Positions 44,990 to 56,485 of a DNA stretch of 64,000 bases are shown piece after piece. The notes beneath the pieces are model-generated. The model saw nothing but the letters and a program-made list of their open reading frames with translations, was not told the origin of the DNA and made no database searches. Source of the DNA: Uranotaenia lowii (lineage: Eukaryota > Arthropoda > Insecta > Diptera > Culicidae); NCBI RefSeq assembly GCF_029784155.1, contig NC_073693.1:150724843-150788842 (forward strand). Direction: 5' to 3'. The translations under genes were made by a program, and so were the position numbers. How positions within the stretch are numbered: the first letter of the stretch is position 1; the number at the start of each line of letters is the position of its first letter.

Positions 44990-46590
44990 CTGTATTCAAG
45001 GACAAATCGAACCAAGCTACAGTAAAGACACTTCAGGCAGTGTATGTCCTTAAAGTCCTTGTTCATGCGGAAAATTAGACGCAGGCTTGTGAAGGCCTTG
45101 CCAACTATATAGTTGGTATAAGTAAAAAAAAATCAAGCAGACCGTCAAGAATCACACCAAGATCTTTTACGTGTTCAAATGAACGGCTGAGAACGGGCGT
45201 CGTTTGCGGGAAAATGGTATCACTGCACATTTACTACGGTTTAAAGGTAGGCACTTGACATCAGACCGGGAGGCAAAGAGGTTAAACTGGTTCTGCAGGA
45301 AGTGCACATCTTCGAGACCATTGATAGAATAGAACAATTTCAAGTCGACGGCATACGCTAATTTTGTTCCATCGAGAAGTTGCAACACGTCATTGAAATA
45401 GATCAGGAATACTATTAGCCCTAGTTTGGGCTTGTGATATAGCTCAGTTGGCAAGTCTGTTGTCTTCTGAGCAGATGTCCGTGAGTTCGAGCCCGCCAAC
45501 TGTAACGTTGATAAAGTCGCGAATGCCATAATGATGGTAAAACGACTATAATCGAAACAAAAAAAAAAAAAAAAAAAAAATAGCCCTAGTTGACTTCCCT
45601 GAGGCACGTCTGGTGAAGCTGAGAACTGCCTGGAAAAACGGATCACCGTACGAACTGTTAATTTACGTTCAGTTAGGTAACTGCGGAACCAGCCAAGAAG
45701 GGATCCACAAAATCCTAAACGTTCGAGCTTTCCGATGGCAATATCATGGTTCACCTTGTCGAATGCGGCAGACAGATCAGTATAGATGGCATCAGGTTGA
45801 GACTTCTTAGCCAAATTTTCATACATAAACGAGGTAAAGGTCAGTAAGTTAGTTGTAGTTGAGCGTTGAGGCATAAATCCAAGCTGGTCGTTGGAGAAGA
45901 AATTCTTGCAGAACATGAAAATGGGATCTAAAACAACCACCATTTCGAAAAGTTTGGCACACAAACCGAAATTGACATCTTTCCTATCTCACTTTTTATA
46001 AACCGGGATCATGTAAGCTTCTTTCCACAGTGTGGGAAAGGTGACTTGGTTAAGCGAAGCTTGGAAGCCTGACAGGAGTCATCAAAAAAGGCATAAATCG
46101 CTTCACGAAGGTACATAGCTGGGATCCCATCCGAGCCCGTAGAGCAGGAGTTTTTGCGCTTAGTGGCTGCTTTAGAAATGGTTGTATTCGCGACTGTAAT
46201 ACCGTTTGAAGAAAAGCCCAGTGGTAAAACTCTCCTGATACCACCATCCAGTTGCTCGTCGGTCATTGAAGATGTATCAAAGGTGCTCAAGAATTTACTG
46301 GCAAAGAGATCGCAATTTCGGAGTCAGAGTTCGCCACGATGGCATCCAGAAACATGCAGAACGATGTTTCAGGTTTATTCCGCTGATTTTTTATGTGATT
46401 CCAGAAGGATTTTGGGCTAGTCTTGGGGTTTCGCTGAATCCGGCTAAGATGGTTTAGATAGCAACGTTGACTGGTTTTTTTTATAGGCGCAGTTGAATTT
46501 GCGATATTCTTTCTTGGTATGCGGAGATTTGTGCTTGTTGTAATTTCGAAGGGTACGCCTTTTTGTCGCTTTCAGTTGTCGTGAAGGATA
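44990..46590 (-). pseudogene. Second non-LTR reverse transcriptase, 5'-truncated
   Basis: Minus-strand coding remnants in order: RNPKTSPKSFWNHIKNQ (about 46440), GSDGIPAMYLREAI (about 46110), KEAYMIPVYKK then an in-frame TGA (about 46000), NDQLGFMPQRSTTTNLLTF, DAIYTDLSAAFDKVNH (motif A), LLGWFRSYLT, VPQGSQLG, LIYFNDV, KDLGVILD and HCLKCLYCSLVR (about 45040). The second motif-C aspartate has changed (AYAVDLKLF for YADD). This is a Jockey/CR1-type polymerase by appearance. The endonuclease is absent, and a SINE interrupts it at 45427-45580. Confidence 0.75.
45427..45580 (+). mobile_element. tRNA-derived SINE, complete, 11-bp target duplication
   Basis: The tRNA-like head has A-box TAGCTCAGTTGGC (about 45440) and B-box GAGTTCGAGCCC (about 45483-45494), followed by a short body and an A tail of about 22 bases (45558-45580). 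Exact target duplications TAGCCCTAGTT lie at 45416-45426 and 45581-45591. 154 bp, transcribed by RNA polymerase III if active, mobilised by a LINE. It lies antisense within the reverse transcriptase remnant. Confidence 0.9.
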
Positions 46591-46766
46591 CTAGTTTTAG
46601 TGTGCAGGCTAAACTGGAAAAGAGGGAACCACATTAACAATTGCCTTAAGTCGTTTCGTTTCTTATAGATAAGCTTTTTTCTTTAAAAAAAAAAGCATAA
46701 CAGTAAATAGCCTGATATCAATCAAAACCTGATACCGTTGGGAGGAGCCTAATATAAATACGAAAT
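46591..46766. other. Spacer
   Basis: Short region upstream of the truncated reverse transcriptase. No feature seen. Confidence 0.4.
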
Positions 46767-47362
46767 CGTCAACTGGGGCATCATGCATCATTTTCAACTT
46801 CAATGGCTTCTAAAAACTTGATGTCCACAGATATTCATACCGTTTGTACATCAAAAGTTTTAAAGTTGACGGGACATCAAGTTGACGTAGGCAGAAAAAA
46901 TATTGGTGTCACCAGTATTCTTTAAATTCAGAAAAACATGCTATTTTCACTCTGTTAAGAAAAAGGGGTAAGTCGTTGCGATCTGTGGTTTTAGTGAAAA
47001 ATCAAATGAAAATGTTTGAAAATGTCTTAGTTTTTGATACATTTGCGATGTCATAACGTATACAGCACCAATTGCAGTAATTTTAGGTTTTGTTCGAATT
47101 AAATTTGGTATACCTACTTAGTAGAAATAAAAAGTAATAATTAAATAAGCAATATCAAGTTTGTAGGTGAAAACAATAAGCCAATCCGTCATACTAGGTA
47201 AAAGTTTTAACGGTGTTGAAAAATATTAAAATTTCATTTCATTATTATCAATAAATGATAACTTTATTACCTACATTTTATAATATAAAAATTGAATAAG
47301 TGGTGTGGTACCTATGCTAATGTTTCATCTATCCCTGCTGTAGCATGATGCCTCGTTTGACG
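46767..47362. mobile_element. TIR element, GGGGCATCATGC family
   Basis: Ends CGTCAACTGGGGCATCATGC and the inverse GCATGATGCCTCGTTTGACG. The interior is AT-rich. The right part matches 32068-32200 in reverse. No clear target duplication. About 596 bp, non-coding. Confidence 0.5.
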
Positions 47363-48390
47363 GTAATATTTTCTACTAGTTTGTTAACATTTAAATAGGT
47401 TTGTTCTAATGATATCTGCGTTGAACATTTATGTATATTATAAACACGCGAGATTAGTTTCTGATATTCTGTTTAAAAAAAGGCTTAACTACAACTGACA
47501 TTTTTAGGTTTGGTGTAAAACCAACCATTTCTCACAATTTTTTTTTTTTAATTTTGAAGTCTGATACTCGAAAAGCCAAAATGTTTTCATTCTATGTTCG
47601 TTTAAACACACCGTGACATTTGTGTGCTCCATTTCGCTTCCACGTGCGTGGGTGTGTATGTGCTTGTGTACGCGCTTTTAATGCTATCCTGCTTTTATGC
47701 TCTATTGTGTTTGCCATCAACAGCTATGTATATTTCCCGTCATTCATTCGTTTGTTCTTTTGTTTATGTGATGTGAATGGCCACCGACCTCCCTTCCTGC
47801 TCCCACATCCGGTGTGTTGCTCATCATCACAGCGATAATCATCGTCGGACGTTATGGCGGTCAAACGGCCACGCACTACCAGCAAAGCCAAGAATCGCAT
47901 TTTTCATCATTTGAAACGCGTGACAAAAGTTTCCGCCAAACAGTCAGCCCAATCGCTGCCTGGTTTGGTGGGAAGAAAATATTCCGAAAATTCCGGCGCA
48001 TACCGACGCAGGATGAAAAATGAGCAGCGTCGGTTCCAAAGTTTTCCCATTGTATCATTCACCGTTTTTTTCGACCTCAACTTTTGTTTTGTAAGCTTGT
48101 TTGTCATGTACCTGTGTGTGATGTTTGTTTAATTTGATCGTTTTCCGAAATGTTCGTATTGATAGCATAAATGAGCAGGTTGCATACCGGCAGGCGGAAG
48201 CAAAAATAAATTAATTTTTCAAAAGTTTTATGAAATTTAATTTGTTTTAATCAGTTCACTCAACTCAAACAACAACATCGTGATAAACTTGATGAAAATT
48301 CGCAGTTATGAGAGCCGCTTAGCTCCACATTACGCTGAATTTTGTTTTAATCGGTTTGTTGATTTCCTAAAGCATTTTTATAGGATTTAC
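47363..48390. other. Unique region, GC-richer at about 47600-48130
   Basis: Contains a TGTGTG-rich stretch (about 47585-47670) and a GC-richer block. The frame 47854-48132 (92 codons) begins MAVKRPRTTSKAKNRIFHH and is very basic, then becomes hydrophobic. No domain is recognised, and I do not call it a gene. It could be a host exon, an untranslated region or conserved non-coding DNA. Confidence 0.35.
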
Positions 48391-48900
48391 TAGCTGACCC
48401 GGTGAACTTCGTTTTACCCTGAATTCCATTGATCTTAATGAATGTTTGACTAAGTCTACAAGTCTTTAACTTCTTTGCAGAGCCATGTAGAGGTAGCATT
48501 CCAAGTTTGTTACCATTGAATAACGAAATAGTTCTTGAAACGGATAATTTTGTAAAAAAAATGTCTTGATTTCGGCTATCAGATCTTAATCTAAATGCCT
48601 TTTAATACAACAAATCATCACTAGTATTGGAACAAATTATTAGATGTTCATGTATAATGTCTTTGCATCCTTCCCAGAAGTGTGTACCGATTGTGTACCG
48701 AGTTTCATCAAATCGTACCTGTAAAATTATTGAGTTCAAATCTTACGTATTCCATTTTTTTTATGAAGACCTACAATCATTTAAATGATTTAAAGTTAGT
48801 CTTACTAATTACAAGTGAAAGAGGTTTTCAATACATTAACTTATCTCATAAAGTTGAAACTTCTACAACCGTATCTCATTTTTGATTAGGGTCTTGTAAA
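48391..48900 (-). mobile_element. Helitron-like element, 3' end on the minus strand
   Basis: On the minus strand the terminus reads GGTAAAACGAAGTTCACC (an imperfect hairpin), then GGGTCAG and CTAG before T. This is the same GGGTYAGCTRR terminal signature as the plus-strand Helitron ends at 15133 and 12106. The 5' extent is unknown; the interior is AT-rich and non-coding. Confidence 0.5.
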
Positions 48901-49149
48901 AATTTGGTTTCGTTACATTGATTTGAAAAGAATTTTTATCCATTTTTTGGTTAAGTCAAAATGCGGTTATTTAGAAAGTTTGATGAAAATCTCTTTAAAA
49001 ATTTCAAATTGTGTCGTAATTTTCATTGATTTTGTTTGCAAAATGGAAGGGGCCCAAGAAACACTTAAAATCCATTTTGGTTTTAAAATTCTTTAACGAT
49101 AGTTTATAATCGATTTATATTATCTTTTATTGTTTTAAAACGCATTAAT

Positions 49150-49500
49150 GGGCAACCTTTTTACAACTGGCCTCCAGGACATTTATAAGCGTATAAAATA
49201 TCCAAATTATATAGCAACAATAAATTTATTTGATTTGATTTTTATTTTGCTCTTTGAGGGCCTTATAAAATATTAATATATTTGTAAATGATTGTCGATA
49301 TGCAAATGGTTTAAAATACCATCTTATAAACCTGTTTTGATCTATAAAAGCCCTTTCAAACTTATTCGTAGCATTTGTGTTCTTATAAGGTTATTACAAG
49401 TCGTTTAGGCAAATAAATAACTTTATGTGGCGTCTATAAATCATTTATAAGAAACGAAACCTTCTATAGGCTATAAAAGTTTCATAAAAGTTTTTCGACC
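49150..49500. repeat. Cluster of TTATAA / CTATAAA motifs
   Basis: TTATAAG, CTTATAA, CTATAAA and TTTATAAG recur at least eight times in about 330 bases (for example 49171, 49261, 49323, 49342, 49383, 49433 and 49446). The clustering and dual orientation look like iterons of a decayed element. Borders not determined. Confidence 0.35.
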
Positions 49501-50163
49501 GGACAATCGGTTTACAAAATCAAGTCGTCTGGCAATCTTCCAAAATGTCAACAAAAGAATGTTCTCGGTGAAAAACTGAATAAATATGTATTTTCGCTTC
49601 TCCTGGGCACACAATAGGACCGAATTCATCTTTCCGAACGTTTGGCAAATAGAACTGCAATAGAATCCTCAATTATTGGCTGAGAAAGTGTAGTGTTGCT
49701 GAAGTGAAACTCAAGATTAAATCTTAAGTGAAAGTATTCGAAAGTTTAATTTTTGAAATGAGATAAATGTAATAATAATATGTAATTGTGCTATAAGAAA
49801 ACAAAACTATTGATGTTGTGAAATAAAGTTACTCTTAATGCAAAATACCCGCGTATTGCAGTGAATCAGCTGATTATGCAAAAACTTGATTTTGTTTCAA
49901 ACTTGACAATTTTCCAATTACCCTAAATTCCTATAAACAAAGAAAATCCAACTACCCTGTTTCGCGAAAATTGCTTGGGTGCAAAATACGATGATAATCA
50001 TTTTGAAATTTATTTGTTTTGTATCGTATTTTACATTGATTTTGTATAAGAAACCCTCGTATTGACAGTGAGAAGAGTCTTTCATAAAATAAATCATCGT
50101 TGTCATTAGATTTACGCAGAATTTTTAATAAGAAGAGTGCAGAAGTGTTCATACTTTGGTAAA

Positions 50164-50505
50164 ACTGCGGTGAATCCGTGCACCCATGGTGGATTACCAA
50201 CATACATACATACATAACAATTTGAAAAATCATGAAGTTTTCGTGTGAACTCTTTGTCAAAGTTTAAAGCTTGTTCAAAAGAAATCGGCCGAAGAGGACC
50301 AAAGTTATTGAGGAATTAGTGGTTTTTCCTGTTTCTTCCGAACAAAATTTCTGAAAATTTCATACAAATTTCAAGCTCGTTGAGCGACCCCTTCCCCTGG
50401 TTCGATCTGGGCCAAATTTGACATGGGACCTTATACTAGGCCTAGGGCCAATTTCAGGCAGCATCGCAATAGTTGGGTAATTTGGGGCACTCTAATGTAA
50501 ACTGT
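50164..50505. repeat. Partial copy of material from the 40287-43199 element
   Basis: CTGCGGTGAATCCGTGCACC (50166-50185) and the following CATGGTGGATTACCAAC match 41707-41752. From about 50270 the sequence matches one arm of the palindromic element 41917-42660 (GAGCGACCCCTTCCC), ending GGGGCACTCTAATGTA near 50500. Confidence 0.55.
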
Positions 50506-52251
50506 ATAACAATAACAATCACGCATCCCTACATACAATTGGTAACATTTGTTGCCAATAAGTCTGCCTACTTCCAGGCGTTTTACTTCCTATGATGAAT
50601 CATTGATTTTAGATGTGTAGGTTTTCAAGATCATTTAGAAATTTTCGTTCATTTACTGTTACGTTTAGGTCATCAAAAATTTACACATACTTCCCAACAG
50701 TAACAAAATTCCGAAAACAAAGAAAGTATTGATTCCGAAGAACATCCGTTGTTGCGAATTTTAATCATACCCTTCGTGCCGCATTCAACTGATTCAATTA
50801 TTCATAATTTCATTGTGTTCCGTTTCTTTTTTCTTGGCGAAACAAAGAAGAAAATTATCAATCTATAACCGTGTGCTTCCACACCGGGTGGGTATTATTT
50901 TCATTTCACGGGTCATGAAAGTGCGAGTCGGGGAAGGGGCTGATGGATGAAATGATGACCGACGACACGGTAATGAACCGAGAAAAGGACAACAGAAATT
51001 GTTTGGTTATCATTTATTCAACAACCACCTGATTGAAATCCGTGACGCGCTTGTTCGTTCGTGTTTGTTTATATTTAGAGCTATAAATTTTGGTTTTCTT
51101 GGAAACTTGTTCAGTTGATGAACTTGTTCGGTGAAAAACACGCGTGTTACTAATTGGTGTAAGCCGTATGATAGAAACAGGAATTATGTCGTTTTGAATA
51201 ATTCTAGCTACAGAGTCGTGGGCGATACCATAATATTAATCAGCTTTCAGGATTACTCAAAGCATCAAGCTTACAAGCTGGACTATGTTTTTCGCGGTTT
51301 TTTTTTTCAAAAATATTTGAAACTTATGCCGGCTTCCACGAGATCATCAATTGAATTTCCACAGTGTTTAAATAAATGTTTTTGCAATTGTTATCGTACT
51401 TGGATGGAATCCATTTATTCTCAAATTGATGGTTTGATCATTCGCTAGTAGGAGTTATCATTCGCGACCAACACATCGCAACCATCATCGGGTGTCAATT
51501 GTGCCAATTCCCGGGAATCCATTTAATCTAATTCATTAGAGCGAACACAATTGAATCAACCAGCGCAGCAGCGGGCGATAATGGCAAATTAAACTCTAGT
51601 TCAATTAGTGATTTATTAACCACAAGCTGAAATTGACATTCCGGTTCGCTGCTCACAGCTTGTTGTCCTGCTTTCCCCTTTTTCGCAGCCGATACAAATT
51701 GTTAGATTAACATTTGTAAACCTATAACTAAAAAATTCACTATGTTTTGGTTTGAAATACCTAGTAAATAAAGTGAGTTATTCCGTTTGATGGGATGATT
51801 AAGCCATGTAAATTGCAAATGCAATTTACGATACTGCACGTGTTAGTTGCAGATATTCATACTGATTTCACAACTAAAGCGCTATGAAGTTTTAAGTATT
51901 TCTCTAAAAATAAACACTCATTTTCTTGACAAACGACCTTTCCTAACGCTGTTAGACTGGCCAAGCTTCCGCCTTATCCGTGTAACCAATTTCATACAAA
52001 ATCAATGAAAAGTTATGTTTTATCACCGCGATATATTGTCATGCTATTTAATAAACGTTTTTCGGCGAGTTTAAAGTCTAAACCTACAGAAAAGTGTCAA
52101 TTCAACTGCTGTGGTAACAAGCGGAAAGGACCAAATGACAAAATAACATTTTTTGAAGCCTTATTTTTCATTTTTTGCTTTTTCCTGTTGAAGCACCAGC
52201 ATAGAGATCAAGATTAAATTTATCACTAATCATAAATGCAAAGAATTACTA
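50506..52251. other. Unique region, partly GC-richer (about 50740-51680)
   Basis: No element borders. 51440-51660 is relatively complex sequence with TTAATCTAATTCATTAGAG and TTAATTAG/ATTTATTAA-type motifs. The frame 51131-51448 (105 codons) has no recognised domain. Possibly host intron or regulatory DNA. Confidence 0.35.
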
Positions 52252-52956
52252 GGGGAGAAAAGTGTATAACGAGCACCCAGGGCGTAATAAGCACTCCTTT
52301 TTTCTACAAAAGTACATATTTTCTTGAACAAATTTTCATTAGGATTTGTTTCGTTCTACCTATAGTATTATTTTTTCACCAAAAAAGCAATATCCTCTTC
52401 GTCTTTACAGAAATATTAAATAATAACCAGCTAGGTTCTCAAGTGACGAACATATTATAATTTTTGAGCACCACCTAATAAGCTTTTATGAACTTTAAAT
52501 CATCTTTATCTGAAATGTACGTACTGCAACATGATCTACACATTGTTTCTCAATTATCAACATCATACATTTTTTTTTAATTTTTCACTAAAATCAATTT
52601 TAAAACGCGTTTTTATTAAAATTTGTTGACCTGGGGCGAACAGAGCACTATCAATCAGGGCACGATGAGCGTTTTCTACCGTATAATCTAGCAGCGAATT
52701 CAACTCGATAAAGTCAACTGAATAATAGAGCCACAGCTTGACTTGTTTCATCCGTCGATCTGGCCTTTTGGTAAGGTGTCGGAGAGGTAATCAGTAGACT
52801 CGAGTTCGATTCCTGTTCGAGGGGATTTTTTTTCACACACCATTCATGACCATTCAGTCGACTTCATCGAGTCGAACTCCCTGCTGTTGCTGCGAGCTAT
52901 TCTCTATGGTTAAATAAGCGTTTTCCTTGAGTTGGCCATTATGCCCTTATCTCCCC
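52252..52956. mobile_element. TA element with GGGGAGA ends, containing a SINE-like sequence
   Basis: Left end GGGGAGAAAAGTGTATAACG, right end the imperfect inverse of GGGGAGATAAGGGCATAATG, with TA at 52250-52251 and 52957-52958. Internal motifs such as AATAAGCACTCC, ACCTAATAAGC, AACAGAGCAC and GGGCACGATGAGC look like diverged repeats of the end. A tRNA-like sequence lies at 52745-52830. 705 bp, non-coding. Confidence 0.65.
52745..52915 (+). mobile_element. tRNA-derived SINE-like sequence
   Basis: A tRNA-like head: GGCCTTTTGGTAAGGTGTCG (A-box-like) and B-box CGAGTTCGATTCC (52801-52813). The body continues to about 52915. No poly-A tail or duplication is clear. A pseudo-tRNA or SINE rather than a functional tRNA. 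Confidence 0.4.
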
Positions 52957-53339
52957 TATTGTTTTAAAACGACAAATCTTAAACAAATTTATTTATTTTC
53001 GAAACATGTGTATATTTTTGAATCAATCCAACACAAAAGTTGAGCTTTGAGCAAAATCAAAGTTTATCATTTACAAAAAAAAAAGAAGTTCTTAGACAGA
53101 ATCTGTTTTGTTATCAAACAACGTAACCCTCATCAAATTTTATATTTGAGTCACTCGCTATCACTTTTTTGCCCTATATGGAAATTGATAAGTTGAAATG
53201 TCCAAAATTGAACATTTCGATAAATATATCAAAATTTGACTGTAACAACATAGAAGTATTGGAAAAACCACCTCAATCTTGTCTATTTTATTTGAATTGA
53301 ATACGATAATTTTAATGCATTTGAATGAAGATACCTTGT

Positions 53340-53712
53340 AAGCATTCCAGATTGCCCAGTTTGAACCGGGTTTACCAAATTTTAAAGAAAAAATTGTAAG
53401 ATGCCAGGTCTAGTCCGGTTGCCCGGATTTCAAGGAAAAAGATTAGATTTTTCCGAGACTATTCATAAATATACGAAATTCCAAATTTTTAATTTGTTTT
53501 AGCGAAAAACACATCATTTTTTTTTAAATTGTGAATTTGATATATTTACATGGTAAAAAACATTTTTAGCTTTTCTCTTGCCTTTTTTTGAAAAATACGT
53601 AGATTTTGGCTGAATCTGCCCGGATATTAACCGGTTTTGAGTTTAAAATTTTAAAAAGCAATGCCCAGATTTTCCCGTTTTGGAAATGTACAAAAATTCT
53701 GGAAAGCCTTCT
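53340..53712. repeat. Degenerate CCGGGC-rich element copy
   Basis: Left AGCATTCCAGATTGCCCAG and right AAAATTCTGGAAAGCCTT form weak inverted ends. TTGCCCGGATTTCAAGG and ATCTGCCCGGATATTAACCGG lie inside. About 370 bp. Confidence 0.45.
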
Positions 53713-55194
53713 TAAAAATTATGGGTTATAAAGTGAAAAGATAAATAAAGTTTAAAAAAAATCAAATATTTAAAATTGAGAATTACAAATAAAAGTTTGA
53801 CAGCTTTTCATACTCGAATGAACCTTAAGAATGAATGAAAACTTCAATTCAGAAAATATCTATGAAAGCTTATTCACAGGCTTAAAACCTATAATCCATA
53901 ACTAAATTGACCTTTACACCCCGAAGCAGTTTTTTATAATTAAATTTTATCCATTTAAAAATATAAACCTTTGTGTCTTTGAACGCATTTGTAGATTTAT
54001 TTATTTTTCATTAATTTTTGGTTTGAAACTTTAAAAGTATCCTCGAACTGATTTTCCCAGTTAAATGTAGTGTTTCTTCATTATTTGTCATGAATTTTCT
54101 ATGAAGTCAAAAAAATCACGTTAAATATTACAGATTTATTCTGGTCAAACCACAGATATTTTTTTCCAGTAATCTGAGATTTAGCATTGATGAATCATTA
54201 CAATTTATCATTCAATTGGACGCACATCATTGAAGAATCTAATGTGACATAAGATGAGATTTTTGAATTTTCCAGATGCATAAAGTTCTGAAGACGCTTG
54301 ATGTCATGAATTTTCGAAAATTCAGTCAGTTGTCAGAAGCATAATTTTTGAAGATTAAAATTTTCGGCTACATAAATTTTAGATGAATTTTATCTCATAC
54401 TTCTGAATTTTGGAAAGGATTAACTAAATCTTGGGAATGCCATTAAATAGCTTGATAATTTTAAGAAAATTTATCTTCATTTACTTTGCTACTTAAAAAG
54501 CTTTCTTTGCCGAAGGAACTAAATATATTCTGCTTATGTAGAAATGTTCATATTTTTTTACTTAAAAATCATGCAAAGTATTCAATTAAGCTTAATATTG
54601 ATAAAAAAAATGTATGACTCAATATCTGCCAACGTATAAAAGTTGAAATAAAATCGAACCATGTCAGAAGAGTTGACTATCCCGAAGAGAATCCATGTAG
54701 GTACTTGATGGTAATCAGAAATAGATTTAAAAAAAATCCAAGAGTCAGAAAAAACTATATTGAGTTTAAAGTTAATTTCGTGAAACTAATATTTACTGAT
54801 CATTCATATGATTTGATATTTTTATTCAACACATAAATAAAAAATCTTCTATGTGGCTCTGAAATTCTGATAATTTGAAGTTTTGGTTCTTCCGACTCAA
54901 AAGGTTGCCAACCGGTGTCTTTGACCATTTTTTCATGATTGTCGTAATTGTCAATTACGATCAAATTTCGTCAATTTATGTAATTTTTGTCATTTGTGCC
55001 ATATTTGTTATTTTCGTCATATTAACAAATTTGTCAATTGTGTCAGATTTGTCAAAAATGTCTTATTTGTGAACTCTATCATTTTGTAGGTAATTTTTAT
55101 CAATTTTTAATTTTTGAGAAATTGAGATGGTGGGCTTTGTCCACGCGCGTCTCTTTTGCCGTTTTCTCCATCTCAGAGCAAGCTTTGCTTGCGA
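53713..55194. other. AT-rich spacer with cryptic TTTGTCA repetition
   Basis: 54940-55075 is a low-complexity run of degenerate TTTGTCA(A/T)TT units. Nothing coding elsewhere. Confidence 0.4.
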
Positions 55195-55505
55195 GTAGAG
55201 ATGCCAATATAACTGATTTTTCAGGATTCGAATGGTTTGATTTTTCGAGGCTCAGCCTGACATCCTGATAAGCCATTGAATTTCCCTGATATTTGAAAAT
55301 AAGCCTTATTTCGCCTGGTTTTTGCGAATTGGATAATAAATGGATGGTATGGAACTACATTAGATACTATTGCTGAAGTGAAAATGTGGATCGACGGCCA
55401 AAAAGGTTACACTTTGAGAGAAACTTTCGTTGCTTTTCCGTATCCTGATTTATATTTTAGCAGTCCCTGATTTTTGAAAAATTTGGCAATCCTGCTTGCA
55501 AATAT
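55195..55505. repeat. Possible TIR repeat with GATGCCAAT ends
   Basis: GAGATGCCAATATAACTGAT at the left and TTTGGCAATCCTGCTTGC at the right are a short weak inverted pair. TTTTCAGGATTCGAATGG and CCTGATTTTTGAAA-like motifs lie inside. Status uncertain. Confidence 0.3.
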
Positions 55506-55883
55506 AGCGTTGGGCGAAGTACCGAAGTTGCATTCGATGTGAGAGTTAAGTCCCGATGGTTAATTATTCTAAATTCGGGGTCCCGTTGGTGAAAAGCTGT
55601 GTTAAATTTGTATAAATCGGTGCTTTAGCTCCAAAACTTTTGAAATTGGTTCAGTTGAAAACTGATCCAGTACAAAATTTAAATTACTTAGACTGGAAAT
55701 TAAAAAAGATTTCTCCTTCCTCCTACACAGTTTTCCGTCATGATGACAGCAAATCTGAGTGGGAGTGAAAGCTGTTAGTTTCTTCCTTCCATATATTGCA
55801 AACAGATAGTAAACAAAAATCTAATACTCATACACATAAATACATACCTATCGTTAAAACTCGTCGAGTTGATTCGATGAGTA
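55506..55883. other. Spacer
   Basis: Unassigned, with mixed AT content and no feature seen. Confidence 0.35.
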
Positions 55884-56485
55884 CCGTAAAACGGGGTAAC
55901 TTTGATCACCGGGCTAAATTTGACCAACAATAAACTTTTCCACATTATCATCAATTACTCAGTCGTTAGCTTGAGTTTTTGAAAACTGTTTTCAACGTTT
56001 GAAAGTCTATTAATTGAGTATCAAATTGGTAAAATTTGGATTGTATTTGAATTTTTTTCTGTTAGTAAAAAATCTAATTTCAAAATCTTAAAATATCTAT
56101 TTTTCCAAGGTCGCAAACAAACAGCTCTCCTCATAATACCAAATAACAGTTAGAAGCAAACAGGTTGTTTAATATGATAGAACAACTTTTTTTTTGTATA
56201 TGAACAGTTAGAGTGCTATTTTTATAGTCATTTAATGATAAATTTTTGATATTTAAAAATTAAGGACATTTTCCAAGAGTAGGCCCGTATTGGACAAATG
56301 GATAGGAACCCTATCAAATCGTTAACTTTGAAGGAAAAATGAAAATGGAAATAGTGGGAGGGCATAGGGGAATGTGTGAAGGTAAAATTTCATTTGTATT
56401 TTGAAACTCTAACTATTTTTCAATTATAATTATTTTTGCCCCTAAATGTAGGCAGCATATTAGTTCTTTTTCGATTATAGAGTAA

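Noticed and set aside
45430..45500. tRNA gene
   Set aside because: A- and B-boxes are present, but the sequence is followed by a body, poly-A tail and an 11-bp target duplication, so it is a SINE.
47854..48132. 92-codon basic protein
   Set aside because: No domain, splice signal or homology visible; composition changes abruptly from basic to hydrophobic.
51131..51448. 105-codon plus-strand frame
   Set aside because: AT-rich, no domain or splice context; likely chance.
52745..52820. tRNA gene
   Set aside because: Box motifs are present but I could not draw a good cloverleaf, and it lies inside a miniature transposon; treated as SINE-like.
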